From Caccoplasma intestinavium (GTDB lineage Bacteria > Bacteroidota > Bacteroidia > Bacteroidales > UBA11471), in the NCBI GenBank assembly GCA_018715885.1, contig DVKT01000006.1:84117-148116 (forward strand): DNA of 64,000 nt, read 5' to 3'. Made by a program: the position numbers and the translations under genes. How positions within the stretch are numbered: the stretch's first letter is position 1; every line of letters starts with the position of its first letter. A model generated the notes under the pieces. It did no database searches and was not told where the DNA came from. It worked only from the letters and a program-made list of their open reading frames with translations. Shown piece after piece: positions 16,925 through 24,674 of the stretch.

Positions 16925-18031
16925 TTATTTATGCGTCTCTACAATATGTGTAGGCGGTAATGTCTCATTACGCCGGGAGACTGCATCAACCACCATTCGG
17001 GCCAAGTCGGAAAATGCCATACCCGTAACCGTACTTTCATCAAGGGCGACCGGACGTCCTTCGTCTCCACCCTCGCAAATACTCTGTACGATAGGAATTT
17101 GTCCCAACAACGGAACATGCAATTCCTCCGCCAGTCGTTTAGCTCCTTCCTTACCGAAAATATAATACCGGTTTTCGGGCAATTCGGCCGGTGTAAACCA
17201 AGCCATATTCTCTACCAAGCCGAGAACAGGAACATTCACCTTATCGTTGGTAAACATATCGATACCTTTACGAGCATCGGCCAAAGCCACCTGTTGCGGC
17301 GTGGAAACGACAATAGCACCGGTAATCGCCAATGTCTGAATGAGCGTGAGGTGTATATCGCTCGTTCCCGGCGGCAAGTCGAGCACAAAATAATCGAGAT
17401 CGCCCCAATCGGCATCGGTAATGAGTTGTTTCAAGGCATTGCTCGCCATTCCGCCACGCCATACCACAGCACTGTCGGGATTCACAAAGAATCCGATCGA
17501 AAGCAACTTCACCCCATACTTCTCAACCGGAATAATAAGGTCGCGGCCATCGACACGCTCGGCATAAGGCCGTTCGTCCTCGACATCGAACATTTTCGGC
17601 ATAGACGGTCCGAAAATATCGGCATCGAGCAAGCCCACTTTATAGCCCAACCGGGCAAGAGCAACCGCCAAATTGGCCGAAACGGTCGATTTACCTACTC
17701 CGCCCTTACCCGACGATACGGCAATAATGTTCTTCACTTGCGGGAGAAGTTTCCCGGGTGCCGGAGCCTGCGCCTGCCTGCTTTTCACCCGTATATTGCC
17801 TTTGATTTCGACGTCCTCGCCCACATAGGTAAGAATCGCCGTTTCGGCAGCTTTCACTACCGATTTCTGAAAAGGATCGTTTGGACGCTCGAATATGAGG
17901 GAAAAAGAGACTTTATTCCCCTCGATACGAATATCGTCTTCCACCATTCCCGCAGCAACAAGGTCTTTGCCGTTACCGGGATAACGCACCGTTGCCAGCG
18001 CGTCGAGAATCAATTTAGGATATATTGCCAT
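16925..18031 (-). CDS. Mrp/ApbC-type iron-sulfur cluster carrier ATPase
   Basis: Cytosolic P-loop ATPase of the Mrp/NBP35 family that carries Fe-S clusters, 368 residues. N-terminal DUF59 (MIP18-like) domain at about 5-90, then the deviant Walker A SSGKGGVGKST and the Walker B region YFVLDLPPGTSDIHLT. The usual C-terminal CxxC that bridges a cluster is absent: the segment is VENMAWFTPAELPENRYY, a form I associate with Bacteroidetes members. The frame extends 45 codons upstream, but that part lies in the trmB tail, so the ATG at 18031 is chosen. It is 25 bp after trmB in the S24-trmB-mrp operon. Confidence 0.93.
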   Translation of the reverse strand: MAIYPKLILDALATVRYPGNGKDLVAAGMVEDDIRIEGNKVSFSLIFERPNDPFQKSVVKAAETAILTYVGEDVEIKGNIRVKSRQAQAPAPGKLLPQVKNIIAVSSGKGGVGKSTVSANLAVALARLGYKVGLLDADIFGPSMPKMFDVEDERPYAERVDGRDLIIPVEKYGVKLLSIGFFVNPDSAVVWRGGMASNALKQLITDADWGDLDYFVLDLPPGTSDIHLTLIQTLAITGAIVVSTPQQVALADARKGIDMFTNDKVNVPVLGLVENMAWFTPAELPENRYYIFGKEGAKRLAEELHVPLLGQIPIVQSICEGGDEGRPVALDESTVTGMAFSDLARMVVDAVSRRNETLPPTHIVETHK

Positions 18032-18056
18032 ATGATATAAAAATAAGATTTCAGAA

Positions 18057-18815
18057 TCATTTTCCCGAGGCGGCGGCACTCCGTTTGCCACGGTTGAAAC
18101 TTCGGTAAGAATCGTATTCGATTTCCACATCGGGTTCGACCAATGCATCTCGATGCTCGCACACAAACTGAATATATTTGATCGTCATGCCCCGGTCGAG
18201 CCATTGCTGTTCGTAAAAAGTGCGGATAGAGAGGATCTCGTCATCGATTCCCGAATGATAAAGATCCGCGGTCTGAACCCGTACCGGATAATGATTTGCT
18301 TTCACCATCTCACAAGTATATGTATAGAGGAACGGACTATCACTTTTGAGATGTATCAGCCCGTCGGGTCGTAACAATCGGCGATAAAGCTCCATAAAAC
18401 GAGTCGAGGTAAGCCGTTTACGCACTTTCTTCATTTGAGGATCGGGAAAAGTAATCCATATCTCCGACACCTCCCCGGGAGCAAAAAAATGGTCAATAAG
18501 CTCTATCGATGTGCGCAGAAACGCCACATTCGACAGCCCCTCCTGCAACGAAGCCTTGGCCCCCGTCCACATACGAGCACCTTTTATATCAATGCCGATG
18601 AAATTTTTATTCGGATACTTTCGGGCCAATCCTACGGCGTACTCACCTTTACCGCAGCCCAGTTCGAGGACAATGGGATTGTCGTTCTTAAAAAAATCGA
18701 TATTCCACCGACCTTTCATATCAAAACCTTTTTCCCGCAACACGGCAAACGGGTATTGGAATACATGCGGATAACCGCTCATATCATCGAATTTCTGTAA
18801 TTTATTCTTTCCCAT
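18057..18815 (-). CDS. trmB: tRNA (guanine-N7)-methyltransferase TrmB
   Basis: Methylates G46 of tRNA using S-adenosylmethionine. 252 residues. SAM motif I is VLELGCGKGEYAVGLA, followed by FIGIDIKGARMWTGA and the conserved TFPDPQMKKVRKRLTS. The N-terminal lead KFDDMSGYPHVFQYP is characteristic of Bacteroidetes TrmB. It starts 10 bp after the S24 repressor gene and is followed by mrp. The C-terminus has a basic tail (FNRGKRSAAASGK). Assignment secure. Confidence 0.95.
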   Translation of the reverse strand: MGKNKLQKFDDMSGYPHVFQYPFAVLREKGFDMKGRWNIDFFKNDNPIVLELGCGKGEYAVGLARKYPNKNFIGIDIKGARMWTGAKASLQEGLSNVAFLRTSIELIDHFFAPGEVSEIWITFPDPQMKKVRKRLTSTRFMELYRRLLRPDGLIHLKSDSPFLYTYTCEMVKANHYPVRVQTADLYHSGIDDEILSIRTFYEQQWLDRGMTIKYIQFVCEHRDALVEPDVEIEYDSYRSFNRGKRSAAASGK

Positions 18816-18825
18816 AATACAAGTC

Positions 18826-19512
18826 TTACATACGACTATCGAAACGTATGATATGTTCTACAACAAAAAGATCGCGTATATCGCTCTTCCGCACCTCTAT
18901 GTCGTCATATTCCTTATTGGCGCTACGCAAAATCACCATCGAGGGATCGCTGTGCTTACGTATATACTTCACCATACGGTAATCATCGAGCAACACGACA
19001 TAAATCTGTCCCCAAAAAATAAGGTCGAGATTGCGCACTTCCCTTATGGCCACCATATCGCCGCAGCATATGACCGGCTGCATACTATCGCCGCTTACCC
19101 GCACGATACTGCTGTCGGGACTGATAAAAGGAACGTCTATCGCCCCGATCAGACGATCGCTCGAAAACATCATGCTGCGCCCCATACTACCGGCCGTTAC
19201 ATCGACATCGTACACCTTAGCACCTTTTCGCACGTCGGTACATATGGCCGACGCCGGCAACGAAATAGCCTTGCTGTGTTGCGGAGGCGTCATATAGAAT
19301 ATGTTTCCTGTTCCGCTGAGCAGCCACTCTTTCGAGACTCCCAGCCCCACAACTATTTTGTTGACGAGGGAATCATTGATGGGCAACTTGCCGTTCACGT
19401 GCTTCGAGAAATTGGAGCGGTCGGTCTTAATACGATCGGCAAACTCATTTTGGGTGATTTGCAGAATACGTATCAATTCCCTGACTCGTCCTATAAGTAC
19501 ATCGTTGGTCAT
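18826..19512 (-). CDS. XRE-family S24 (LexA/CI-like) repressor
   Basis: 228-residue transcription factor. Residues about 5-65 form an XRE helix-turn-helix (TQNEFADRIKTDRSNFSKHVNGK). Residues about 105-220 form an S24 peptidase-like domain with Ser in RVSGDSMQPV and Lys in YRMVKYIRK; an Ala-Gly pair in VTAGSMG precedes it and could be a self-cleavage site, though many Bacteroidetes members may not cleave. No phage genes are nearby. It is the first gene of an operon with trmB and mrp. A near-palindromic dyad (19563-19578) lies just inside its transcript start, so autorepression is likely. Its target set is unknown. Confidence 0.9.
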   Translation of the reverse strand: MTNDVLIGRVRELIRILQITQNEFADRIKTDRSNFSKHVNGKLPINDSLVNKIVVGLGVSKEWLLSGTGNIFYMTPPQHSKAISLPASAICTDVRKGAKVYDVDVTAGSMGRSMMFSSDRLIGAIDVPFISPDSSIVRVSGDSMQPVICCGDMVAIREVRNLDLIFWGQIYVVLLDDYRMVKYIRKHSDPSMVILRSANKEYDDIEVRKSDIRDLFVVEHIIRFDSRM

Positions 19513-19562
19513 AGCGGGATTTTTTATTGGACTTTCCGATTTGATAAATATCGCACGATTCT

Positions 19563-19578
19563 ATGGTTATATTACCAT
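19563..19578. promoter_or_regulatory. Operator-like dyad
   Basis: ATGGTTATATTACCAT is symmetric at 14 of 16 positions. It lies downstream of the minus-strand -7 box by about 14 bp and touches the plus-strand -7 box, a good place for the S24 repressor to bind. Confidence 0.4.
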
Positions 19579-19585
19579 ATATTTG
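19578..19585 (+). promoter_or_regulatory. Possible -7 box toward the 107-aa gene
   Basis: TATATTTG on the plus strand. If used, the transcript would carry a leader of about 230 nt containing the inverted repeat at 19707-19806. Confidence 0.35.
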
Positions 19586-19591
19586 TACCGA

Positions 19592-19599
19592 CAAAGGTA
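19592..19599 (-). promoter_or_regulatory. Promoter -7 box of the S24-trmB-mrp operon
   Basis: TACCTTTG on the minus strand, about 80 bp upstream of the repressor start. Confidence 0.55.
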
Positions 19600-19706
19600 A
19601 GTAAAGAGTTTTAAATATCCTATTATTTTAGGCATATTTTTTATTTCTACGCTTTTTGAGTCATTTCATATTCATGGTTTTATGCCAATTACATTCTTAT
19701 AAAATG

Positions 19707-19806
19707 GTATTCGACGGGAAGGACGACCTTTCTTTTTAGGATTGTTTAATCGGAGGAACGGGAACCTTCGGACTTTGGACTTATGTCGTCCTTCCCTACC
19801 GAATAC
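19707..19806. repeat. 100-bp imperfect inverted repeat (possible structured RNA)
   Basis: Outer arms 19707-19713 and 19800-19806 (GTATTCG/CGAATAC) and inner arms 19716-19727 and 19785-19796 (12 of 12 paired), separated by a small 2x3 internal loop. Within the 57-nt centre a short stem CGGAGG/CCTTCG can form. No T-run follows on the plus strand, so it is not a simple terminator. It ends 17 nt before the ATG of the 107-aa gene. It could be a leader RNA element, a small RNA or a miniature transposable element. Confidence 0.5.
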
Positions 19807-19823
19807 GAAAAAAAAGATTATAT

Positions 19824-20147
19824 ATGATAGAGTTAAACACGCGCCATTTGGCACTCTTATGTGCCGGACAATTTATCGCCCATTTCGATTATGACGACCT
19901 TGTCGACAACCGGTATTGCAGCGAATACGAAACGAATATCAGCAGCACGCCGTTGCTCCTGCATTGCCGAGCCCGCTTCGATAAAAAAGGAGAACAAATA
20001 AGCGATTTCGACTTCGATGTAGAAAGTTGCGACCGCCGCACACAACTGCATATCATAGGATCTATGCAACAAGCACGCAGCAAAGCCCGCCAATGGATAA
20101 ACGCCTATCTCAAAAACTATCGCACTTATTGCCCGCTCGAAATATAA
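19824..20147 (+). CDS. Hypothetical protein, 107 residues
   Basis: I do not recognise a family. The protein is soluble, with no signal peptide or membrane segment, acidic in the middle (DFDFDVESCD) and with a basic helical C-terminus (MQQARSKARQWINAYLKNY). Four Cys are scattered and not in a metal-binding pattern. The codon use resembles its neighbours and a good terminator follows three bases after the stop, which supports it being real. It is divergent from the S24-trmB-mrp operon and sits behind the structured leader at 19707-19806. Confidence 0.7.
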   Translation: MIELNTRHLALLCAGQFIAHFDYDDLVDNRYCSEYETNISSTPLLLHCRARFDKKGEQISDFDFDVESCDRRTQLHIIGSMQQARSKARQWINAYLKNYRTYCPLEI

Positions 20148-20149
20148 AA

Positions 20150-20176
20150 AAAGCTGCCCGTGTATCGGGCAGCTTT
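20150..20176. terminator. Bidirectional terminator between the 107-aa gene and gapA
   Basis: 11-bp stem AAAGCTGCCCG / CGGGCAGCTTT with loop TGTAT. An A-run on the left gives a strong T-run for the minus-strand gapA transcript. Confidence 0.85.
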
Positions 20177-20200
20177 CCGGCTTTATTGATAAGAAATATC

Positions 20201-21208
20201 TTATTTGTTTACGGTAGCCATGTGAGCGATGAGATCGAGCACTTTGTTGGAGTAACCGATTTCATTGTCATACCAAGATACCACTTTAACGAAAGTATCG
20301 GTCAAAGCGATACCGGCTTTGGCATCGAAGATAGAAGTACGGGTATCGCCGAGGAAATCCGACGAAACGACTGCATCTTCGGTATATCCCAGCACACCTT
20401 TGAGTTCACCTTCCGAAGCTTCTTTCATAGCAGCGCAAATTTCAGCATAGGTAGCAGGTTTTGCCAAATTTACAGTAAGGTCTACAACCGAAACGTCGAG
20501 AGTCGGAACACGCATCGACATACCGGTAAGTTTACCGTTCAATTCGGGAATTACTTTACCTACGGCCTTAGCAGCACCGGTCGACGAAGGAATGATGTTG
20601 CCCGAAGCAGCACGGCCACCACGCCAGTCTTTCATAGAAGGACCGTCAACGGTTTTCTGAGTAGCAGTAGTAGAGTGTACAGTAGTCATCAAACCGTCGG
20701 TAATACCCCATTTGTCATTCAATACTTTGGCGATGGGAGCCAAGCAGTTGGTAGTGCAAGATGCATTAGAAACGAATTTTTGACCTGCATAGGTTTTTTC
20801 GTTTACACCGCAAACGAACATGGGGGTGTCGTCTTTCGATGGAGCCGACATCACAACATATTTAGCACCGGCGTCGATATGACCTTGAGCTTTTTCTTTG
20901 GTCAAGAAAAGACCAGTCGACTCAACAACATATTCAGCACCTACGGCATCCCATTTCAAATCGGCGGGATTCTTTTCGGCCGTTACACGGATTTTTTTAC
21001 CGTTTACGATCAACTGGCTGTTTTCCACATCAGCTTCGATAGTGCCGTCGAATTGGCCGTGCATCGTATCATATTTGAGCATATATGCCAAATAATCTAC
21101 GGGACACAAGTCATTGATACCAACGATTTGAATGTCGTTTCTCTTTTGAGCGGCACGGAAAACGAAACGTCCGATGCGGCCGAAACCATTAATACCTACT
21201 TTAATCAT
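20201..21208 (-). CDS. gapA: Glyceraldehyde-3-phosphate dehydrogenase
   Basis: Glycolytic NAD-dependent enzyme, 335 residues. The Rossmann start is VGINGFGRIGRFVFRAA, the catalytic Cys is in SNASCTTNCLAP, and the substrate-binding SSTGAAKAVGKV and the WYDNEIGYSNKVLDL end are present. It is a monocistronic minus-strand gene, divergent from mdh across 418 bp. A -7 box TACCTTTG lies 80 bp upstream. It ends just before the bidirectional terminator at 20150. The codon choice looks more biased than in its neighbours, as expected for a highly expressed gene. Confidence 0.97.
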   Translation of the reverse strand: MIKVGINGFGRIGRFVFRAAQKRNDIQIVGINDLCPVDYLAYMLKYDTMHGQFDGTIEADVENSQLIVNGKKIRVTAEKNPADLKWDAVGAEYVVESTGLFLTKEKAQGHIDAGAKYVVMSAPSKDDTPMFVCGVNEKTYAGQKFVSNASCTTNCLAPIAKVLNDKWGITDGLMTTVHSTTATQKTVDGPSMKDWRGGRAASGNIIPSSTGAAKAVGKVIPELNGKLTGMSMRVPTLDVSVVDLTVNLAKPATYAEICAAMKEASEGELKGVLGYTEDAVVSSDFLGDTRTSIFDAKAGIALTDTFVKVVSWYDNEIGYSNKVLDLIAHMATVNK

Positions 21209-21287
21209 TGTTCTAAAATTTAAAAGGTTATATAATAACGATTCTTATTCCGAATTTGTTCAAAACGAATCTTTCGATTTTGCGATG

Positions 21288-21295
21288 CAAAGGTA
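21288..21295 (-). promoter_or_regulatory. Promoter -7 box of gapA
   Basis: TACCTTTG on the minus strand, 79 bp before the gapA start. Confidence 0.6.
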
Positions 21296-21550
21296 GCTAT
21301 TTTATCTTTATGCCCGCATCTTTTTTCAAGAAAAATAGTGTTCAATATACCCTATCCTCTTGAAAATTTTTATTTTACAATTCATTTTGATATGTAAAGT
21401 TTACAAAATAGATTTTTTACTCTGTCAAACAAAAAAGATTTTCATTCGGGCAATTCCTTTCTCCTCCACCCAAATGAACCCGGAGGATATCCAAACACGG
21501 CATTTTACAAAATTAAATAGAGAAAATTTTCCATAAAAGAAAATCTGCTA

Positions 21551-21558
21551 TACCTTTG
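21551..21558 (+). promoter_or_regulatory. Promoter -7 box of mdh
   Basis: TACCTTTG preceded by TA, 68 bp before the mdh start. Confidence 0.65.
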
Positions 21559-21626
21559 TACAATAGAAAAATCGGTTTTTGAAAACACGTAAAAAAGATT
21601 GTATAACCCTTTAATTTTAAAAGATC

Positions 21627-22556
21627 ATGGCAAAAATCACAGTCGTAGGCGCCGGAAATGTAGGCGCAACATGTGCCAATGTTTTGGCTTTCAATGAAGT
21701 TGCTGACGAAATCGTATTGCTTGATATTAAAGAAGGTGTATCCGAAGGTAAAGCTCTCGACATGATGCAGACTGCAACCCTGCTCGGATTCGACACCAAA
21801 ATCAACGGTGTTACCAATGATTACACCAAAACTGCCGGCTCGGACGTCGTTGTCATTACCTCGGGTATTCCCCGCAAACCTGGCATGACCCGCGAAGAGC
21901 TCATCGGCGTAAACGCCGGTATCGTAAAAACCGTTACCGAAAGCGTATTGGCCCACTCTCCCAATGCCATTATCGTGTGCGTAAGCAACCCAATGGATAC
22001 AATGACCTACTTGATACAAAAGACTTCGGGACTGCCCAAGAACCGTATCATCGGTATGGGCGGGGCTCTCGACAGCTCACGCTTCAAATGCTATCTGAGC
22101 AAAGCTCTCAATACCAACCCCAATGAAATCGAAGGCGTAGTCATCGGCGGACATGGCGATACTACAATGATACCTCTGTCTCGCTTGGCAACATACAAAG
22201 GTGTACCCGTTACCCAACTCCTCGACAAAGAAGTTCTCGACAAGGTTGTTGCCGACACGATGGTAGGTGGCGCTACGCTCACCAAAATGCTCGGGACATC
22301 GGCATGGTACGCACCGGGTGCAGCGGCAGCCTATGTAGCCGAAGCCATTATCCGCGACCAGAAAAAAGTCGTTCCTTGCAGTGTTTATCTCGAAGGCGAG
22401 TACGGAGAAAGCAACATCTGTATCGGCGTTCCCGTCGTTTTAGGCCGTACAGGTTGGGAAAAAGTCATAGACTTCAAACTCAACGACGAAGAAACCGCTC
22501 TTTTCAAAGCCAGTGCAGAAGCTGTGCGCAAGACCAACAGCGCCCTCAGTCTCTAA
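21627..22556 (+). CDS. mdh: Malate dehydrogenase (LDH-like type)
   Basis: Interconverts malate and oxaloacetate with NAD; in Bacteroidales it works in the reductive branch to fumarate and succinate. 309 residues. The dinucleotide fold begins KITVVGAGNVGATCANVL, the substrate loop Arg residues are in GIPRKPGMTREE, and the catalytic His is in GGHGDTTMIPL. The Arg (not Gln) at the loop supports malate over lactate. It has its own promoter and terminator. Confidence 0.96.
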   Translation: MAKITVVGAGNVGATCANVLAFNEVADEIVLLDIKEGVSEGKALDMMQTATLLGFDTKINGVTNDYTKTAGSDVVVITSGIPRKPGMTREELIGVNAGIVKTVTESVLAHSPNAIIVCVSNPMDTMTYLIQKTSGLPKNRIIGMGGALDSSRFKCYLSKALNTNPNEIEGVVIGGHGDTTMIPLSRLATYKGVPVTQLLDKEVLDKVVADTMVGGATLTKMLGTSAWYAPGAAAAYVAEAIIRDQKKVVPCSVYLEGEYGESNICIGVPVVLGRTGWEKVIDFKLNDEETALFKASAEAVRKTNSALSL

Positions 22557-22574
22557 AACACGATCTGCCAATAT

Positions 22575-22605
22575 AACGGCCACACAAAAATGTGTGGCCG
22601 TTTTT
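22575..22605 (+). terminator. Terminator after mdh
   Basis: Perfect 12-bp stem (22575-22586 with 22591-22602), loop AAAA, then T-run. Confidence 0.9.
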
Positions 22606-22671
22606 GTACCAGCGCCACGATAAAATTACCTAAAAAAGCCCGACGGATAGCAACAGATGCGAAATATTTTT

Positions 22672-22679
22672 TATTTTTG
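22672..22679 (+). promoter_or_regulatory. Promoter -7 box of the aldose epimerase gene
   Basis: TATTTTTG, 33 bp before the ATG at 22713. Confidence 0.5.
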
Positions 22680-22712
22680 GAAAGTGAAACATCTTTCTAA
22701 TCCAAACATATC

Positions 22713-23714
22713 ATGATCGAGAAAATCAATTTCAACGGAATTCCGGCCGTGCATTTCACTGCCGGAGGTTATGAAGCCGTCATGGTACCCTCGGTAGGTG
22801 CCAATGTCGTAAAACTCAAACACACCGCCACAGGCATAGAGATATTGCGTACCCCTGATGCCGAAGAGATGGAGAACTTCAAGGAACGTCCTCAAATTTA
22901 CGGTCTGCCCCTGCTCTTCCCGCCGAACCGCATAGCCGACGGAACCTATACATTCGAAGGCAGGAAGTATCAATACCCCATCACTATTCCGACACAAAAC
23001 AACTACCACCACGGTATCATCAAAAGCGAACCGTTCACCGTATCCCGCACTGTCGAAAGGAACGACTTTGTCGAGATAGAAGCCGTTTATTACAGCAATC
23101 TTTTCAACAATGCCATCTTCCGCGATTTCCCGCATGAATTTTGCTGCCGCATGATATTCCGGCTCGATGCCGACGGTTTGCATCAGACCACCGTATTCGA
23201 GAACCTCAGCGACAAAGATATGCCCGTAGGCATGGGATTCCACACTCCTATCCGTGTACCGTTTACTCCCGACGGAAAAGCAGAGAACTACCGCATACGC
23301 CTCTCTGTGGGCAAGCGCATGGAAATGAACGAACGGACACTCCCCACAGAAAAACTGTTTGACTTGTCGCCGGCCGAAGCTCCTTTGCGCAAAGAAGGCA
23401 TCGCACCTTGCGGCGAAGCCATGGAATGGGCTTTGGTAAACGAGACACTCGAAATCAACGGACACCCCTACAACGGAGCCGTCATGACCGATACGGCCAG
23501 CGGCTGGTCGGCCTGCTATGAAGTAGACGAAAATTTCAAATACTGGACGCTTTGGAACAACGGCGGCAACGTGCCGTATGCCTGCCCCGAACCGCAAAGT
23601 TGGGCCACCAACGCCCCCAATCTCTCCGATCCCGAAGCCTATGGCTTCCGTTACATCGCACCCGGCAGCGAATTCCGTGCCTCAACACATCTTTTTGTCA
23701 GCAACAAAATGTAA
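22713..23714 (+). CDS. Aldose 1-epimerase family protein
   Basis: 333-residue galactose mutarotase superfamily protein. Family features include the N-terminal strand VMVPSVGANVVKLKH, GLPLLFPPNRIADG, the NNYHHGIIKSEP block with a His pair that aligns with the catalytic region, and GMGFHTPIRVPF. It is closer to the YeaD/LacX-like members than to GalM proper, so the substrate may be a sugar phosphate or another hexose. No signal peptide; cytosolic. It is a single-gene unit with its own promoter and a bidirectional terminator. Confidence 0.85.
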   Translation: MIEKINFNGIPAVHFTAGGYEAVMVPSVGANVVKLKHTATGIEILRTPDAEEMENFKERPQIYGLPLLFPPNRIADGTYTFEGRKYQYPITIPTQNNYHHGIIKSEPFTVSRTVERNDFVEIEAVYYSNLFNNAIFRDFPHEFCCRMIFRLDADGLHQTTVFENLSDKDMPVGMGFHTPIRVPFTPDGKAENYRIRLSVGKRMEMNERTLPTEKLFDLSPAEAPLRKEGIAPCGEAMEWALVNETLEINGHPYNGAVMTDTASGWSACYEVDENFKYWTLWNNGGNVPYACPEPQSWATNAPNLSDPEAYGFRYIAPGSEFRASTHLFVSNKM

Positions 23715-23727
23715 CCGTATATTTTGA

Positions 23728-23762
23728 AAAAATCCCGGGTAAACAAATTACCCGGGATTTTT
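23728..23762. terminator. Bidirectional terminator between the epimerase and SDR genes
   Basis: Perfect 15-bp stem (23728-23742 with 23748-23762) with loop ACAAA, A-run left and T-run right. Confidence 0.9.
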
Positions 23763-23780
23763 CTTTCATAAAAGATATAA

Positions 23781-24533
23781 TCATTCGTTCTTTATTACAC
23801 TGACCGGCATTCGCTCCCACAATCTCGCAGGAATGAGACGCCAAAAGAATACCAAAACAGAGAATTTCCAATCGATAATTACCCGGCGGCGACGGCGCAC
23901 GATAGTCCGAAAAGCTTTGCGAGCCACCGGCCGCAACGGCATCAACATCGGATAACGATGCTCCTTATTGAGTAAATCGGTTGCCACGAAGCCGGGACGA
24001 ATATCGGTGAAAGCAATTTTCAATTTCCGCATATGCGATAATTGGGAAAGGGCATCGAGGTAGGTATTCTGCATTCGTTTCGACGCCGAATAGGCAGTCG
24101 CAGTACCCAATCCCTTAGTCCCGGCGATAGACGTAATCACGGCAATATGACCGCTGCCCTGCCGGGCAAAGTAATTATACGCAGACGTTATCATGCGGGT
24201 AAACCCCATGACATTGGTCTCCATCGTCCGCAACTCGACAGCGGGATCGAGAGTCGGGTTTTGCGCTCCGATACCCGATACATGGCAATATATATCCATA
24301 CCGCCCAATTTTTCAACCAATCGTATCAACTCGGTTGCAGAAGATTCACGTGTAATGTCGATACAACCCGCCACGACCTGAGACGGAGCAGACATGCGGA
24401 GTTTCTCGAGCGGCTCGGCCCGACGACCGGCAATTCCCACCCGCCAACCGGCAGCAATACACAATTTGGCTATCTCCATTCCTATACCCGAAGTAGCCCC
24501 CATGATAACGATTCGTTTTGCGGTCGTCTTCAT
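23781..24533 (-). CDS. Short-chain dehydrogenase/reductase
   Basis: 250-residue SDR. The cofactor motif is GATSGIG near residue 12 followed by AGRRAEPL (an Arg pair that favours NADP). The catalytic residues are Ser in VITSIAG and Tyr/Lys in YSASKRMQ. A hydrophobic C-terminal segment (KFSVLVFFWRLIPARLW) may associate with the membrane. The substrate is unknown. It is a single minus-strand gene isolated from serS by a terminator. Confidence 0.88.
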   Translation of the reverse strand: MKTTAKRIVIMGATSGIGMEIAKLCIAAGWRVGIAGRRAEPLEKLRMSAPSQVVAGCIDITRESSATELIRLVEKLGGMDIYCHVSGIGAQNPTLDPAVELRTMETNVMGFTRMITSAYNYFARQGSGHIAVITSIAGTKGLGTATAYSASKRMQNTYLDALSQLSHMRKLKIAFTDIRPGFVATDLLNKEHRYPMLMPLRPVARKAFRTIVRRRRRVIIDWKFSVLVFFWRLIPARLWERMPVSVIKNE

Positions 24534-24622
24534 AATAAAAAAGTCTGATGATACTTAATTGCAATTTAATATTTTTTTCAAGACGAAACAAGAAAAATCC
24601 GTCTTTTCTTATTCCCGTCTAC

Positions 24623-24648
24623 AAAAAAAGAGAGCCGAAGCTCTCTTT
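24623..24648 (-). terminator. Terminator of the dcw-yqeY-serS operon
   Basis: 9-bp stem AAAGAGAGC / GCTCTCTTT with loop CGAA, followed on the minus strand by seven T, 26 bp after the serS stop. Confidence 0.85.
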
Positions 24649-24674
24649 CCAAACATCGATATATTCTCACAAGA

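Larger units (their letters stand above)
19513..19823. other. Divergent intergenic region with operator-like dyad and structured leader
   Basis: 311 bp between the S24 repressor gene and the small gene at 19824. It contains a minus-strand -7 box (19592-19599), a plus-strand -7 box (19578-19585), a dyad (19563-19578) and a long imperfect inverted repeat (19707-19806). No coding frame here looks real. Confidence 0.6.
21209..21626. other. Divergent intergenic region gapA/mdh
   Basis: 418 bp, AT-rich. It contains the gapA -7 box (21288-21295), the mdh -7 box (21551-21558) and a short dyad TGTAAA-G-TTTACA at 21393-21405 roughly midway. No gene is evident. Confidence 0.6.

Noticed and set aside
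17099..18040. 313-codon open frame on the plus strand
   Set aside because: Antisense of mrp with no recognisable content.
20027..21223. 398-codon open frame on the plus strand
   Set aside because: Antisense of gapA and also covering the end of the 107-aa gene; the translation is low-complexity and unlike any protein.
22671..23597. 308-codon frame antisense to the aldose epimerase gene
   Set aside because: Shadow of the real plus-strand gene; no domain signal.
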